Part shown: positions 16,563-24,228 of the stretch, in pieces
Position numbering within the stretch: the stretch's first letter is position 1
How the letters are laid out: each line of letters starts with the position of its first letter
Assembly: GCF_030269515.1 (NCBI RefSeq)
Contig: NZ_BSTM01000050.1
Location: 1 to 32,691, forward strand
Reading direction: 5' to 3'
Source of the DNA: Actinomadura sp. NBRC 104412
GTDB taxonomy: Bacteria > Actinomycetota > Actinomycetes > Streptosporangiales > Streptosporangiaceae
DNA: 32,691 nt
Translations under genes and position numbers: made by a program
Notes under the pieces: generated by a model
The model's database searches: none
What the model was told of the DNA's origin: nothing
What the model saw: the letters and a program-made list of their open reading frames with translations, nothing else

Positions 16563-18641
16563 TCAGACGATGGGGTTGGCGAGGGTCAGGGTTCCGTCGG
16601 CGAGGCCGGTGGCGGCGATGCGGCGCAACTCGTCCAGGGCGGCGATCTCGCGGCGGGCGCGGTCTTGGCGGTCGTCCAGGTCGGCCAGCAGACGGTCCAG
16701 CCGCTTCACCTCGGACGGAGGCAGCAGCGGCAAGGCGAGTTCCTGGAGGCGCTGCGCCGGCCGGATGGCTCCGTCCGCCCGTCCCGCGCGGTCCAGCAGG
16801 GCGGCGAGCACGCGCGGGGTGAAGTGCTTCCTGCCGCCCTCCTCGATGCGCAGGATGCGGGCCGGGAACTCCACCACCGAGTGACCATCGTGGTCGACGG
16901 CGGCGGACGGACGCGGCGCGGTGGTGATGATGACGTCGCCTGGCTTGCTATGCCGGGCACCAGGGCAGGTTCTCTCGAACTCGATGCGGTCGACGCGTCG
17001 GCTACCAGGTGCGCTCTCACCGAGGACTTCCGGAGGGCCGAAGACGGCATACGAGTTCGTTGTGTTCACCGTGCTGGAAGCAGGGCGGATGAGACCGGCC
17101 GGCAAGCGCGTGCCCTTGCGAAGCGACAATGCCTTCGGTCGGCCCCTGCCGGAAAGCTCCGCGATGGTCGCGGTGCGCGGCGGACGCGGCCTGGGGACGG
17201 CGGACAGATCGCTGTTGAGGCGAGGCGCGTCCGGCCGGGCCTCCCATGCCACGCGCTCCAGTTCGAGCGCGCGAGCAACGCGTTCGGGCACGTCCCAGCG
17301 CAGATCGTCCTGCGACGGCAGGTAGCGCGGGAGCATCGGACGCGGCGAGGCGATCAACGCGCTGACCGGGGTCGCGACGGTGTGGACACGGCGATGAGCG
17401 TCAGGATCGAACCGCTCGTCGCGCCAGGCCACCACGTCGGTGATGAGGGCGTCGACCAGCCCGGGAGTGAGAGCGCGGTCGGAAACGTCCGCCAGCAGCA
17501 CCTTGCCGCGCTCCCCCACCGCGTAGTCGGCGGTGAGCACCCACAACGCGAGCTCGTATCCGGGGCGGTAGGGGACGAGCCCGCCGGGCAGCCGGATGAC
17601 GGCCTTGACCGAACCGGAGGCCAGGAGTTGTCCGCGCAGGACCCCGGCATCACTGGTCGGGTCGAGCGCGGTGGTGGTGTCGGCTGGCGCGACCACGATC
17701 GCGGTCGCACCGTGGGGCAGCGGCAACAACACGTCGTTCAGGGCGTTCAGTGACAGCGCGGCGGAGCGTTCCTCGGCCGGGCGGTAAGGCAACTGGGTGA
17801 CGACGATCGTGGCCTCGTCCAGGCAACCCTCTGGGTCGGTGCGCACCTCGTACTCGACCTCGGGGACGTCGCGGACGGCCAGGCGCCGCCGGGTCAATCG
17901 CGCCGCCACCGGGTCGCCGCAGCAGGCGGTGACCCGCAGGAGCTGGTCGTCGCGGAGCGTGCCGGCGACCGCGATCAGCAGGTCGCCGACTCCGGCGTAC
18001 GGGTCGACCAGCCGTACCTCGCCGTCCCGGTCGGCGCGGGCGCGGGCGTCGGCCAAGCCCGCGACCAGCGATTCCAGCACCGGATCCAGCCGACTGGACG
18101 ACAGGTCGGCCGCGCCGAGGCGATCGCGGACCTGCATGATCCGTTCAAACGCCCCCTGGGTGCTCCAGGCGGCCTCCACCAACTCGTCCACCGCGGCCGG
18201 CAGCCAGGACGCGCGCAGCCCACGGATCTCCGAGGCCAGCAGGTCGTCGTCCGGGTCGGACTCGTCCGCCCGCTCCCGCAGGCGCGCCATCAACCCCGGC
18301 GCCCCGTCGTCGAGCGGCTCGTCGCCGGACAGGTGCCGGAGGCAGATCAGCGCGGTCAGCGTGGGGATCAGCGCGCTGGACGGCAACCGGGCGCCGAGCC
18401 GGGCGAGCGTGTGGATCCGAAGGTCCCCTTCGATCTCGCTCCGCTTGGCCCGCCCGGTCTCGACCAGCCAGTCGACGACGCGCGCGGCGTCGAAGAGCTG
18501 CTGTCCCCGCTCTTCGGTCGCCGGCTGCGGGAAATCGGGGTAGCGGCGGCGCCAGGTGCTGACGACCGGCCTTTTCACGTCCGCCAGCTCGGCGATCTCC
18601 GTCATGGACATCAGGAGCGCCTCGTCACGGGCGACCTGCAC
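16563..18641 (-). CDS. HTH / degenerate N6-methylase / TRD fusion protein of the RM operon
   Basis: 692 residues. GTG 18641 is chosen because GGGAGG lies eight bases upstream (18650-18655); longer in-frame starts lack a site. Residues about 8-62 form an AlpA/MerR-like DNA-binding fold (MSMTEIAELADVKRPVVSTW, then a wing ending RVVDWLVETGRA). Residues about 70-400 follow HsdM: motif I-like VDPYAGVGDLL (212-222) and the late block VIRLPGGLVPYRPGYELALW. At the NPPY/F position the sequence is TQLPY (282-286), so adenine methylation is unlikely. Residues about 480-692 look like one HsdS half: a target-recognition-like segment (GDVIITTAPRP), then a coiled helix (LPLLPPSEVKRLDRLLADLD). It may bind AdoMet and DNA without catalysis, as a regulator or sensor of the locus (inference). 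It lies 26 bases before hsdM. Confidence 0.8.
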   Translation of the reverse strand: MQVARDEALLMSMTEIAELADVKRPVVSTWRRRYPDFPQPATEERGQQLFDAARVVDWLVETGRAKRSEIEGDLRIHTLARLGARLPSSALIPTLTALICLRHLSGDEPLDDGAPGLMARLRERADESDPDDDLLASEIRGLRASWLPAAVDELVEAAWSTQGAFERIMQVRDRLGAADLSSSRLDPVLESLVAGLADARARADRDGEVRLVDPYAGVGDLLIAVAGTLRDDQLLRVTACCGDPVAARLTRRRLAVRDVPEVEYEVRTDPEGCLDEATIVVTQLPYRPAEERSAALSLNALNDVLLPLPHGATAIVVAPADTTTALDPTSDAGVLRGQLLASGSVKAVIRLPGGLVPYRPGYELALWVLTADYAVGERGKVLLADVSDRALTPGLVDALITDVVAWRDERFDPDAHRRVHTVATPVSALIASPRPMLPRYLPSQDDLRWDVPERVARALELERVAWEARPDAPRLNSDLSAVPRPRPPRTATIAELSGRGRPKALSLRKGTRLPAGLIRPASSTVNTTNSYAVFGPPEVLGESAPGSRRVDRIEFERTCPGARHSKPGDVIITTAPRPSAAVDHDGHSVVEFPARILRIEEGGRKHFTPRVLAALLDRAGRADGAIRPAQRLQELALPLLPPSEVKRLDRLLADLDDRQDRARREIAALDELRRIAATGLADGTLTLANPIV

Positions 18642-18711
18642 CGTCAGCACCTCCCTTCCCACGCGCGATCGATGGTAAAGCAACATCCTTGTCTGAACCA
18701 TCAAGTCGACC

Positions 18712-18727
18712 GATAACAACCCTTATC
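18712..18727. promoter_or_regulatory. Near-palindromic operator candidate upstream of the HTH-methylase-like gene
   Basis: GATAACAACCCTTATC is an inverted repeat with 6-base arms (one mismatch) and a 4-base spacer. It lies about 70 bases upstream of the GTG start and touches the rmuC stop codon. It has the same arms and spacing as the perfect palindrome at 20549-20564 in front of rmuC. Shared sites of this kind suggest one regulator for both promoters; the HTH protein encoded next to it is the obvious candidate. Confidence 0.5.
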
Positions 18728-20396
18728 AATCACTTTCTCCGGTCACCTCGGATTCGTATTCCGTGGACTCCATCGCCTGGACGGGAGGCTCGGCCGACGC
18801 CGCCTCCAACAGTTCTGGAGCCTTCAGGGACCGGACGGAACCGTTCGCCTCGGTCAGCCGATGCAGGTCCTCATCGACGACCCTCAACTCCTTGAACTTC
18901 CGTGCCGTCACCATCACGCGGCCTTCGAGCGAGGCGATGGCCTCGTTGTAAGCCTTCACCGAGCCGTCCAGAGAGTTGCCGAGCCGCTTGAAGTAGGTCG
19001 CCATCGTCGTGAGCCGCCTGTGCAGTTCGCGGCCCAGATCGTGCACCTGGCGGAGGTTCTCCTGCAGCGCCGCCTGCGTCCACGCGATCGCCACCGTGCG
19101 GAGCATCGCGATCAGCACCGTGGGCGTCGCGATGACCACACGCTTCTCCGCCGCGTACTCCACCAGGCGGGGGTCCTTGTCGAGCGCGGCCTGCAGCAGC
19201 GCCTCGCTCGGCAGGTACATCACCACGAACTCAGGGCTTCCGGCGACGTGCCAGTAGTACTCCTTGCCCGCCAGCGTGTCGATGTGCTTGCGCACGTGCC
19301 GGGCGTGGTCGGCCATGTGGCTGTCCCGCTCGGCGTCATCGGTGGTTTCCAGGGCATCCAGGAACGCGGCCAGGGACACCTTCGCGTCCACGACCACCCG
19401 CTTGCCGCCGGCCAGATGCACCACCATGTCGGGACGCGACGACCGCTCGTCGCCCTCGATGTGCTTTTGCAGCTCGAAGTCGCAGTGCTCCTTCATGTTC
19501 GCCAGTTCGACCGCACGCTTGAGATGCAGCTCACCCCAGTCGCCCCGGACCTGCGGCTTGCGCAGCGCGTCCGCCAGTGCCCGGGCCTGCCTGCTGCTCT
19601 GGGCGCTCACGTCCGCGAGCACCTTGAGCTGCTCGCTGAGCCGGCTCTCGTTGTCGCTCCGCTTGGCATCGAAGGTGCTCAGCCGCTGGGCCATGTCCGC
19701 CAGCCGCTCAGTGATCGCGCGACTGGCCGACCCCAGCCGGTCGTCCGCAGTGGCGATCAGCCGGTCCTGCGAGGACTCCAGCATCTTCGTCACGAACGCC
19801 TCGAACTGCTCGGTCTGCTGCCGGGTGGTGTCGTCGCGCAACTTGTCCAGCTCCTTGCGCGCCGCCTCGACCTGTTCCTGCTCTCGGCGCAGTCCTTCGC
19901 ACTCCTGGCGGGCGACCGCCAGATCCTGCTTGGCCTCCGCCAGGGTCTGCTTCTGCCGGTCGACATCCCACTGGAGCCTTGCCGCGGTCTGCTGGCTCTG
20001 CTGCAGCCGCTCCTCGAGGGAACGGATCTGCTGAACGCTTTCCTGCACCGACTCCTTCAGGAGCGCGTTCTCCTTGTCGGCCGCCTGGAGCTTTTCCCGC
20101 GTCGTCTCCAGGTCGCGGTCGAGTCGTACCGCCTGCTCAGCCCGCTCGTTGTACCGCGCGGCCAGATCCGCCGAGGATGCGTCCGCCCGTTCGGCTCGGC
20201 TGCGGGCCTGGTCCCGTTCCGAACGCAACTCGTCGGCCTGCGCCCGTGCCTGGTCACGCTCGACCCTGACGACCTTCTGATCGGCCAACAGCCGGCTCCT
20301 CTCCGTAGCGGATCGGCCGCGTGCGAGCGCATAGCCGGTGACACCGGCGAGGGCGCTTGACAACAGACACAGGACGACACACGCAAGAACATTCAT
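18726..20396 (-). CDS. rmuC: RmuC-family DNA recombination/nuclease-like protein
   Basis: 556 residues from ATG 20396, the start that puts the hydrophobic anchor at the N-terminus (MNVLACVVLCLLSSALAGVT, about 1-24). An in-frame ATG at 20498 would add 34 polar residues. Residues about 30-270 are a long Arg/Glu/Gln-rich coiled coil. The RmuC domain follows: KPQVRGDWGELHLKRAVELA, then RPD (321-323) and VVVDAKVSL (335-341), a PD-(D/E)xK-like nuclease core, and FVVMYLPSEALLQAAL. RmuC is linked to limiting inversions and recombination at repeats, and an RmuC domain is the effector of the phage-defence system Shield. Here it is the first gene of the RM operon on the same strand, 84 bases before the pseudo-methylase gene. 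A defence role is inference. Confidence 0.88.
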   Translation of the reverse strand: MNVLACVVLCLLSSALAGVTGYALARGRSATERSRLLADQKVVRVERDQARAQADELRSERDQARSRAERADASSADLAARYNERAEQAVRLDRDLETTREKLQAADKENALLKESVQESVQQIRSLEERLQQSQQTAARLQWDVDRQKQTLAEAKQDLAVARQECEGLRREQEQVEAARKELDKLRDDTTRQQTEQFEAFVTKMLESSQDRLIATADDRLGSASRAITERLADMAQRLSTFDAKRSDNESRLSEQLKVLADVSAQSSRQARALADALRKPQVRGDWGELHLKRAVELANMKEHCDFELQKHIEGDERSSRPDMVVHLAGGKRVVVDAKVSLAAFLDALETTDDAERDSHMADHARHVRKHIDTLAGKEYYWHVAGSPEFVVMYLPSEALLQAALDKDPRLVEYAAEKRVVIATPTVLIAMLRTVAIAWTQAALQENLRQVHDLGRELHRRLTTMATYFKRLGNSLDGSVKAYNEAIASLEGRVMVTARKFKELRVVDEDLHRLTEANGSVRSLKAPELLEAASAEPPVQAMESTEYESEVTGESD

Positions 20397-20548
20397 GGTG
20401 GACCCCCGGGGAAGACGGCCGACGCGGTCCTCGACGACCGGACGGCGTGGGAAGCGGGCGTACGACTCAAGAGGTTCGCGGTGACCTGTGAGCCGCAACG
20501 AGCCAGAACGTTACGCCGCCGGGTCGGCCGAATAATATGTATGACTCT

Positions 20549-20564
20549 GATAACTCGGGTTATC
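20549..20564. promoter_or_regulatory. Perfect 16-bp palindrome upstream of rmuC
   Basis: GATAACTCGGGTTATC has perfect 6-base arms around TCGG. It lies between the divergent rmuC and lipoprotein genes, next to an AT-rich stretch (ATAATATGTAT, 20532-20542). That stretch, read on the minus strand, offers TACATA/TATTAT as a -10 box. This places the palindrome over the -35 region of a promoter reading into rmuC. A close copy occurs at 18712-18727. Confidence 0.55.
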
Positions 20565-20677
20565 GAGGAAGAGTGATGGCCTACGGTGCCGAGGCTGCCT
20601 ACGTTGTGGGTCGCCGCGGCAAGCCAATCCGCTCGCCGACGGCGCCACCGGCACAGCCCTCACACCCAGGAGTCGAA

Positions 20678-21235
20678 ATGAGAAAGTCCCTTCTCGTCCT
20701 GCCGGTCCTGCTGTCGTTCGCCCTCGCGGCCTGTGCGGGCACCGAGGTGACCAGCAACCCGGACAACAAGCCCGCCGCCTCGCAAGGACAGGAGACCTCG
20801 CCGAAGGAGCAGGGCGGCCGAGCCAAGATAGGTGACACCATCACCCTCGACAGCGGCCAGGACGGTCTCAAACTTGAAGTGACCGTCGTGAAAGTGGTCC
20901 CGTCGGCCAAGCCCAAGGACGAGTTCAACGTGCCCGAGCCTGGACACCGGTTCGCAGCCGTGCAGATCCGCCTGAAGAACGTCGGCTCCACCACGTACGA
21001 CGACTCTCCTGGCAACGGCGCGCAGCTCATCGACGACGAGGACCAGCAGTACAACGACAACCTGAACGAGATCGCCCTCGGCCCCTCCATCGGTGCCTCC
21101 GTCAAGCTGGCGCCCGGCAGCAGCCGCAAGGGGTACCTGGTGTTCTCCGTTCCCAAGAAGGCCAAGCTCAGCAAGTTCCAGTTCACCCTGGACAGCGGCT
21201 TCGGCCCCCAGGCCGGCGAGTGGCTCCTGAAGTAG
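20678..21235 (+). CDS. Secreted lipoprotein with DUF4352-like domain
   Basis: 185 residues from ATG 20678, with AGGAG five bases upstream; the longer in-frame start at 20537 has no signal or site. Residues 1-20 are a lipoprotein signal peptide (MRKSLLVLPVLLSFALAAC) with lipobox LAAC. A low-complexity linker (TSNPDNKPAASQGQETSP) precedes an Ig-like beta domain of the DUF4352 type (AKIGDTITLDS ... PEPGHRFAAVQIRLKNVGST ... LAPGSSRKGYLVFSVPK). Such domains are exported adhesin- or protein-binding modules with no known enzymatic role. It is divergent from rmuC and probably functionally unrelated to the restriction locus. Confidence 0.88.
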   Translation: MRKSLLVLPVLLSFALAACAGTEVTSNPDNKPAASQGQETSPKEQGGRAKIGDTITLDSGQDGLKLEVTVVKVVPSAKPKDEFNVPEPGHRFAAVQIRLKNVGSTTYDDSPGNGAQLIDDEDQQYNDNLNEIALGPSIGASVKLAPGSSRKGYLVFSVPKKAKLSKFQFTLDSGFGPQAGEWLLK

Positions 21236-21308
21236 CCGCTGAAGGCACTGCCTGACCGTCGGTTAACGGCCGGGCGCCATAGAGGCCATGGTGAGCAGCA
21301 AAAACGCG

Positions 21309-21338
21309 CCCCTCGCCATTGACACCTCAGACGAGGGG
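21309..21338. terminator. Weak hairpin in the lipoprotein-AraC intergenic region
   Basis: CCCCTCG (21309-21315) pairs with CGAGGGG (21332-21338) across a 16-base loop, 74 bases after the lipoprotein stop and between convergent genes. A second small hairpin (CGAGGG-ACCTCGA-CCCTCG, 21488-21506) sits next to the regulator's stop. Neither has a T tract. I see no gene in the 274-base interval. Confidence 0.3.
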
Positions 21339-21509
21339 ATGCCTCACCAGCCGCTCATCGTCGGAGTGCGCGGTCAGCGGCATGAGAGGACGTGGCCGAA
21401 GGCGTCCGGTCTGTTCGCTTTCTTAAGACACACCCGAAGGTGTCGTGGATACAACTGATGCCCGAACGGTGGTGCATGGCCTCGGATCGAGGGACCTCGA
21501 CCCTCGCCC

Positions 21510-22475
21510 TCACGACCTCAGGAAGGCGGTGCGGTAGTCGGTGGGCGTCACACCGACGCTCTGGCGGAAATGCCGGCGAAGATTCGCCGCCGTTCCCAGC
21601 CCGCTGCGTCGGCTGACCTCGTCGATCGGCAGCCTGGTGGATTCGAGGAGGGCACGCGCGCGGTTGAGACGCTGGGTGAGCAGCCACTGTAGGGGTGTGG
21701 TGCCGGTGGCGGAATGGAACCGCCGGACGAACGTTCGTGGGCTCATTCGAGCCCGCCGGGCGAGCTGGTCGACCGTCAGCGGTTGGGCGAGGTGCGCACA
21801 GGCCCAGTCCAGGACCGGGGCCAAGGTCTCCTTGTCCGTTCTAGGCATCGGCGTCTCGATGTACTGCGATTGGCCGCCGGAACGGTGCGCCGGTACGACC
21901 ATTCTTCGTGCGACCTGGTTCGCGACGTATGCCCCGAGGTCCCGGCGAACCAGGTGGAGGCACAGGTCCAGCCCGGCGCTGCGGCCCGCGCTGGTGAGCA
22001 CGTCGCCCTCGTCCACGTACAGCACCGACGAGTCGACCTGGACGTCCGGGTGACGCCGAGCCAGGGTGTCGGCGTGCTGCCAATGGGTGGTGGCGCGTCG
22101 GCCGTCGAGAAGTCCGGCGGCGGCGAGCGCGAAGGCCCCGCTGCACAGGGAGACCATGCGGGAACCGGCGGCGGCGGCACGGCCGAGCGCCTCGGTCAGC
22201 TCCGCCGGGACCGTCCCACCAGGCTTCAGGCAGGCATGAGGCAGCGCGGGCACGATCACGGTTTCGGCGTCGCAGAGATCATCCAGCCCGTAGGGCGTGT
22301 GGAACATGAAGCCGGACTCCGCCCGCGTTCCCCCCGGCCGGACGGCGCACAGCCGAAGGTCGTACCAGGGATCGGCGAGATCGGGCCGTGCGGTGCCGAA
22401 CACCTCCCAGGCGATGGCCAGCTCGTAGAGGGGCATGTCGTCGATCGCGACCAGCGCGACGGAACCAGCGCTCAC
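21510..22475 (-). CDS. GlxA-family AraC-type transcriptional regulator
   Basis: 321 residues. The N-terminal DJ-1/PfpI-like domain (about 5-180) includes the elbow MVSLCSGAFALAAAGLLDG and the phrase ATTHWQHADTLARRHPDVQV, typical of GlxA-type regulators. The C-terminal AraC domain has two helix-turn-helix units (LTVDQLARRARMSPRTFVRR and PIDEVSRRSGLGTAANLRRH) and ends VGVTPTDYRTAF. The PfpI-like part senses a small molecule rather than acting as a peptidase. It is divergent from the SnoaL-like/NIPSNAP operon and shares with it a control region carrying three GTGGCAG boxes, so it probably controls that operon and itself. Confidence 0.92.
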   Translation of the reverse strand: MSAGSVALVAIDDMPLYELAIAWEVFGTARPDLADPWYDLRLCAVRPGGTRAESGFMFHTPYGLDDLCDAETVIVPALPHACLKPGGTVPAELTEALGRAAAAGSRMVSLCSGAFALAAAGLLDGRRATTHWQHADTLARRHPDVQVDSSVLYVDEGDVLTSAGRSAGLDLCLHLVRRDLGAYVANQVARRMVVPAHRSGGQSQYIETPMPRTDKETLAPVLDWACAHLAQPLTVDQLARRARMSPRTFVRRFHSATGTTPLQWLLTQRLNRARALLESTRLPIDEVSRRSGLGTAANLRRHFRQSVGVTPTDYRTAFLRS

Positions 22476-22477
22476 GG

Positions 22478-22530
22478 GTGGCAGTGTAGGTCGGTGGCAG
22501 AAAATTTTTCAACATTGGCATTCCTGCCAC
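22478..22530. promoter_or_regulatory. Three GTGGCAG boxes in the divergent AraC / SnoaL promoter region
   Basis: GTGGCAG occurs at 22478-22484 and 22494-22500 (direct copies, 16 bases apart). Its reverse complement CTGCCAC is at 22524-22530, enclosing the most AT-rich stretch of the interval (AAAATTTTTCAACATT). Direct half-sites about 1.5 turns apart plus an inverted copy are what an AraC-type regulator would use. Confidence 0.55.
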
Positions 22531-22566
22531 TCGAACCTCATGACCTGCGCTGACATGATTGCCGCC

Positions 22567-22938
22567 ATGACGAAAAGCGAACTGCTCGGCGCCTTCGGTG
22601 AGGCATGGCGCGGCAGGGACATCGACCTTCTCATGTCATTCATGACCGACGACTGCGAGTTCCGCGCCTCGGTGGGCAACGGGCCGGGAACCGTTTTCCA
22701 GGGAAGGGACGACGTACGGCGAGGATTCCAGATCGTGCTCGGCTACGACCGTGAGGTGACCCAGGTCGACCTCGGCCTGGTCTTCGTCTCCGGCAATCAC
22801 GGAGCCGTTCAGTGGACCTATGCGAAGGCCGACGGCACCAAGGTCTACGGCTGCGATCTCTACGAGTTCTCCGGAGAGCGTATCCGAGTCAAGGACGCCT
22901 ATCGAAAAGTTCACGCAGAACTTCCCGGCGTCAACTGA
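22567..22938 (+). CDS. SnoaL/NTF2-like fold protein
   Basis: 123 residues from ATG 22567; ATG 22555 would add four residues (MIAA), and neither has a strong ribosome site. The cone-shaped alpha+beta NTF2/SnoaL-like fold is clear: LLGAFGEAWRGRDIDLLMSF, MTDDCEFRASVGN, GRDDVRRGFQ, then strands GNHGAVQWTYAKADG and a final RIRVKDAYRKVHAE. Members include ketosteroid isomerases, polyketide cyclases and many binding proteins without known activity. It is first in an operon with the NIPSNAP protein 25 bases downstream, and divergent from the GlxA-like regulator. Confidence 0.88.
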   Translation: MTKSELLGAFGEAWRGRDIDLLMSFMTDDCEFRASVGNGPGTVFQGRDDVRRGFQIVLGYDREVTQVDLGLVFVSGNHGAVQWTYAKADGTKVYGCDLYEFSGERIRVKDAYRKVHAELPGVN

Positions 22939-22963
22939 TCGAACACATACAGGGGGAGCGAAG

Positions 22964-23695
22964 ATGAATGATCTTTCCATCGTCGAGTTGCGGCAGTACA
23001 CCCTGCATCCGGGCCGCAGGGACGAGCTGATCGAGCTTTTCGATCGGAAGTTCGTGGAGACCCAGGAGGCCACGGGCATGCGTATTCTGGGTCAGTTCCG
23101 CGACCTGGACGATCCGGACCGGTTCGTCTGGATGCGCGGCTTCCGGGACATGGAGTCCCGCGGCCGCGCCCTGACCGAGTTCTACGTTGAAAGCGAGACA
23201 TGGAAGGTTCACGGTCCGGCCGCCCGGGCGACCATGGTCGATTCTAAGAACGCGCTGCTGCTTCGACCGGTCAACCACGACTCGGGCTTTCCGGTCACGT
23301 CGTCCAAGCGACCTCCGATCGGGGCAGGTGCACTTCCCCGATCACGCCTGGCGGCCACGGTCTGTACCTTGATCGAACCAGTCACAGACAAGTTCAGAGC
23401 CTTTTTCCAGGACCACGTCATCCCCTTGTTGAAAGCCGCGGGAGCAGCACCTTTGGCCTATTTCGAGACCGAGTACGCCGAAAACACGTTCCCGCAACTG
23501 CCCGTACGGACGGGTGAGCACGTCTTCACCTGGTTCGCGTTGTTCGCCAACGACGACGCCTACGACACCCATGTCGAGTATCTCCACAGGTCCGTCGAAT
23601 GGAGGGAGGTGGTGCGACCCGAGCTCCAAACCCATCTCAATGACGCCCCCCGGCAACTGAGACTGGCCCCCACAGCAAGATCGCTACTGCGCTGA
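22964..23695 (+). CDS. NIPSNAP family protein
   Basis: 243 residues from ATG 22964, preceded by AGGGGGAG. It has two ferredoxin-like (dimeric alpha/beta barrel) repeats. The first starts SIVELRQYTLHPGRRDELIE, the NIPSNAP signature, with the FVWMRGFRDMESR strand-turn. The second (about 125-243) contains FFQDHVIPLLKAAGAAPLAY, then GEHVFTWFALFANDDAYDTH. Bacterial members occur in catabolic and stress operons and may bind or modify small hydrophobic molecules; the precise role is unknown. It follows the SnoaL-like gene in one operon under the divergent GlxA-like regulator. Confidence 0.9.
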   Translation: MNDLSIVELRQYTLHPGRRDELIELFDRKFVETQEATGMRILGQFRDLDDPDRFVWMRGFRDMESRGRALTEFYVESETWKVHGPAARATMVDSKNALLLRPVNHDSGFPVTSSKRPPIGAGALPRSRLAATVCTLIEPVTDKFRAFFQDHVIPLLKAAGAAPLAYFETEYAENTFPQLPVRTGEHVFTWFALFANDDAYDTHVEYLHRSVEWREVVRPELQTHLNDAPRQLRLAPTARSLLR

Positions 23696-23712
23696 TCCGG
23701 GCTGCGCCACAG

Positions 23713-24228
23713 ATGGTCGCCGACGTCGCTCCCTCGGCCAACGGCCCAGCGAAGCCGCGCGGGCAAGGAACGAGCCATCCTGGACCTGCTGAGCCGACAT
23801 GCGAAGGGAACGAACCGCCGATTCGCGCCGCGTACCCTGCCAGGGCACTGCGAAGGCCGATTCCACCTACGCAGGCGGGCGCCTGGAGGGTCGAGTTGAC
23901 CGGCTCCCCGGACCTGCCCTCATCAGGTACGCGGGTTCGGGTACTGGCGACGGAACTGGCCAGACCCAGCCGCCCACCGGTGGGCAAAATGACCCTCCGC
24001 AAGAGGGGGGCCAACACGGTGGTGGTCGATGCGTCCGGATCGGTCGGAACCAACGGCGGGCGGGTCAAGGACTATCCATGGGAGTTCGCCGATGGGACTA
24101 TTGCCCATGACACGAAGGTCACTCATACCTAGACCCAGCCCGGCACCTACACCGTCACCCTGGCCGTCACCGGCACCGACGGCCAACTGGGGTTCGGTGC
24201 CGGTCCTGCGGTCACCGTCGACAAATGA
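23713..24228 (+). pseudogene. PKD-domain protein relic with an internal stop
   Basis: The end of the frame holds a PKD repeat: NTVVVDASGSVGTNGGRVKD, then YPWEFADGTIAHDTKVTHT. It is interrupted by TAG at 24130-24132 and resumes in the same frame as TQPGTYTVTLAVTGTDGQLG up to TGA at 24226. Removing the stop restores a normal PKD domain (DASGS ... W-F-DG ... PGTYTVTL-V-D). The N-terminal part (from ATG 23713) is basic and unrecognisable and may be shifted. Its stop overlaps the next gene's ATG (ATGA), so the original operon structure is still visible. Stop-codon readthrough is not expected. Confidence 0.7.

Noticed and set aside
14893..16884. 663-codon plus-strand frame opposite hsdM
   Set aside because: Same antisense effect; it spans two real genes, has no ribosome site and no family features.
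18861..20360. 499-codon plus-strand frame opposite rmuC
   Set aside because: Mirror of the rmuC coiled-coil codons; no motifs.
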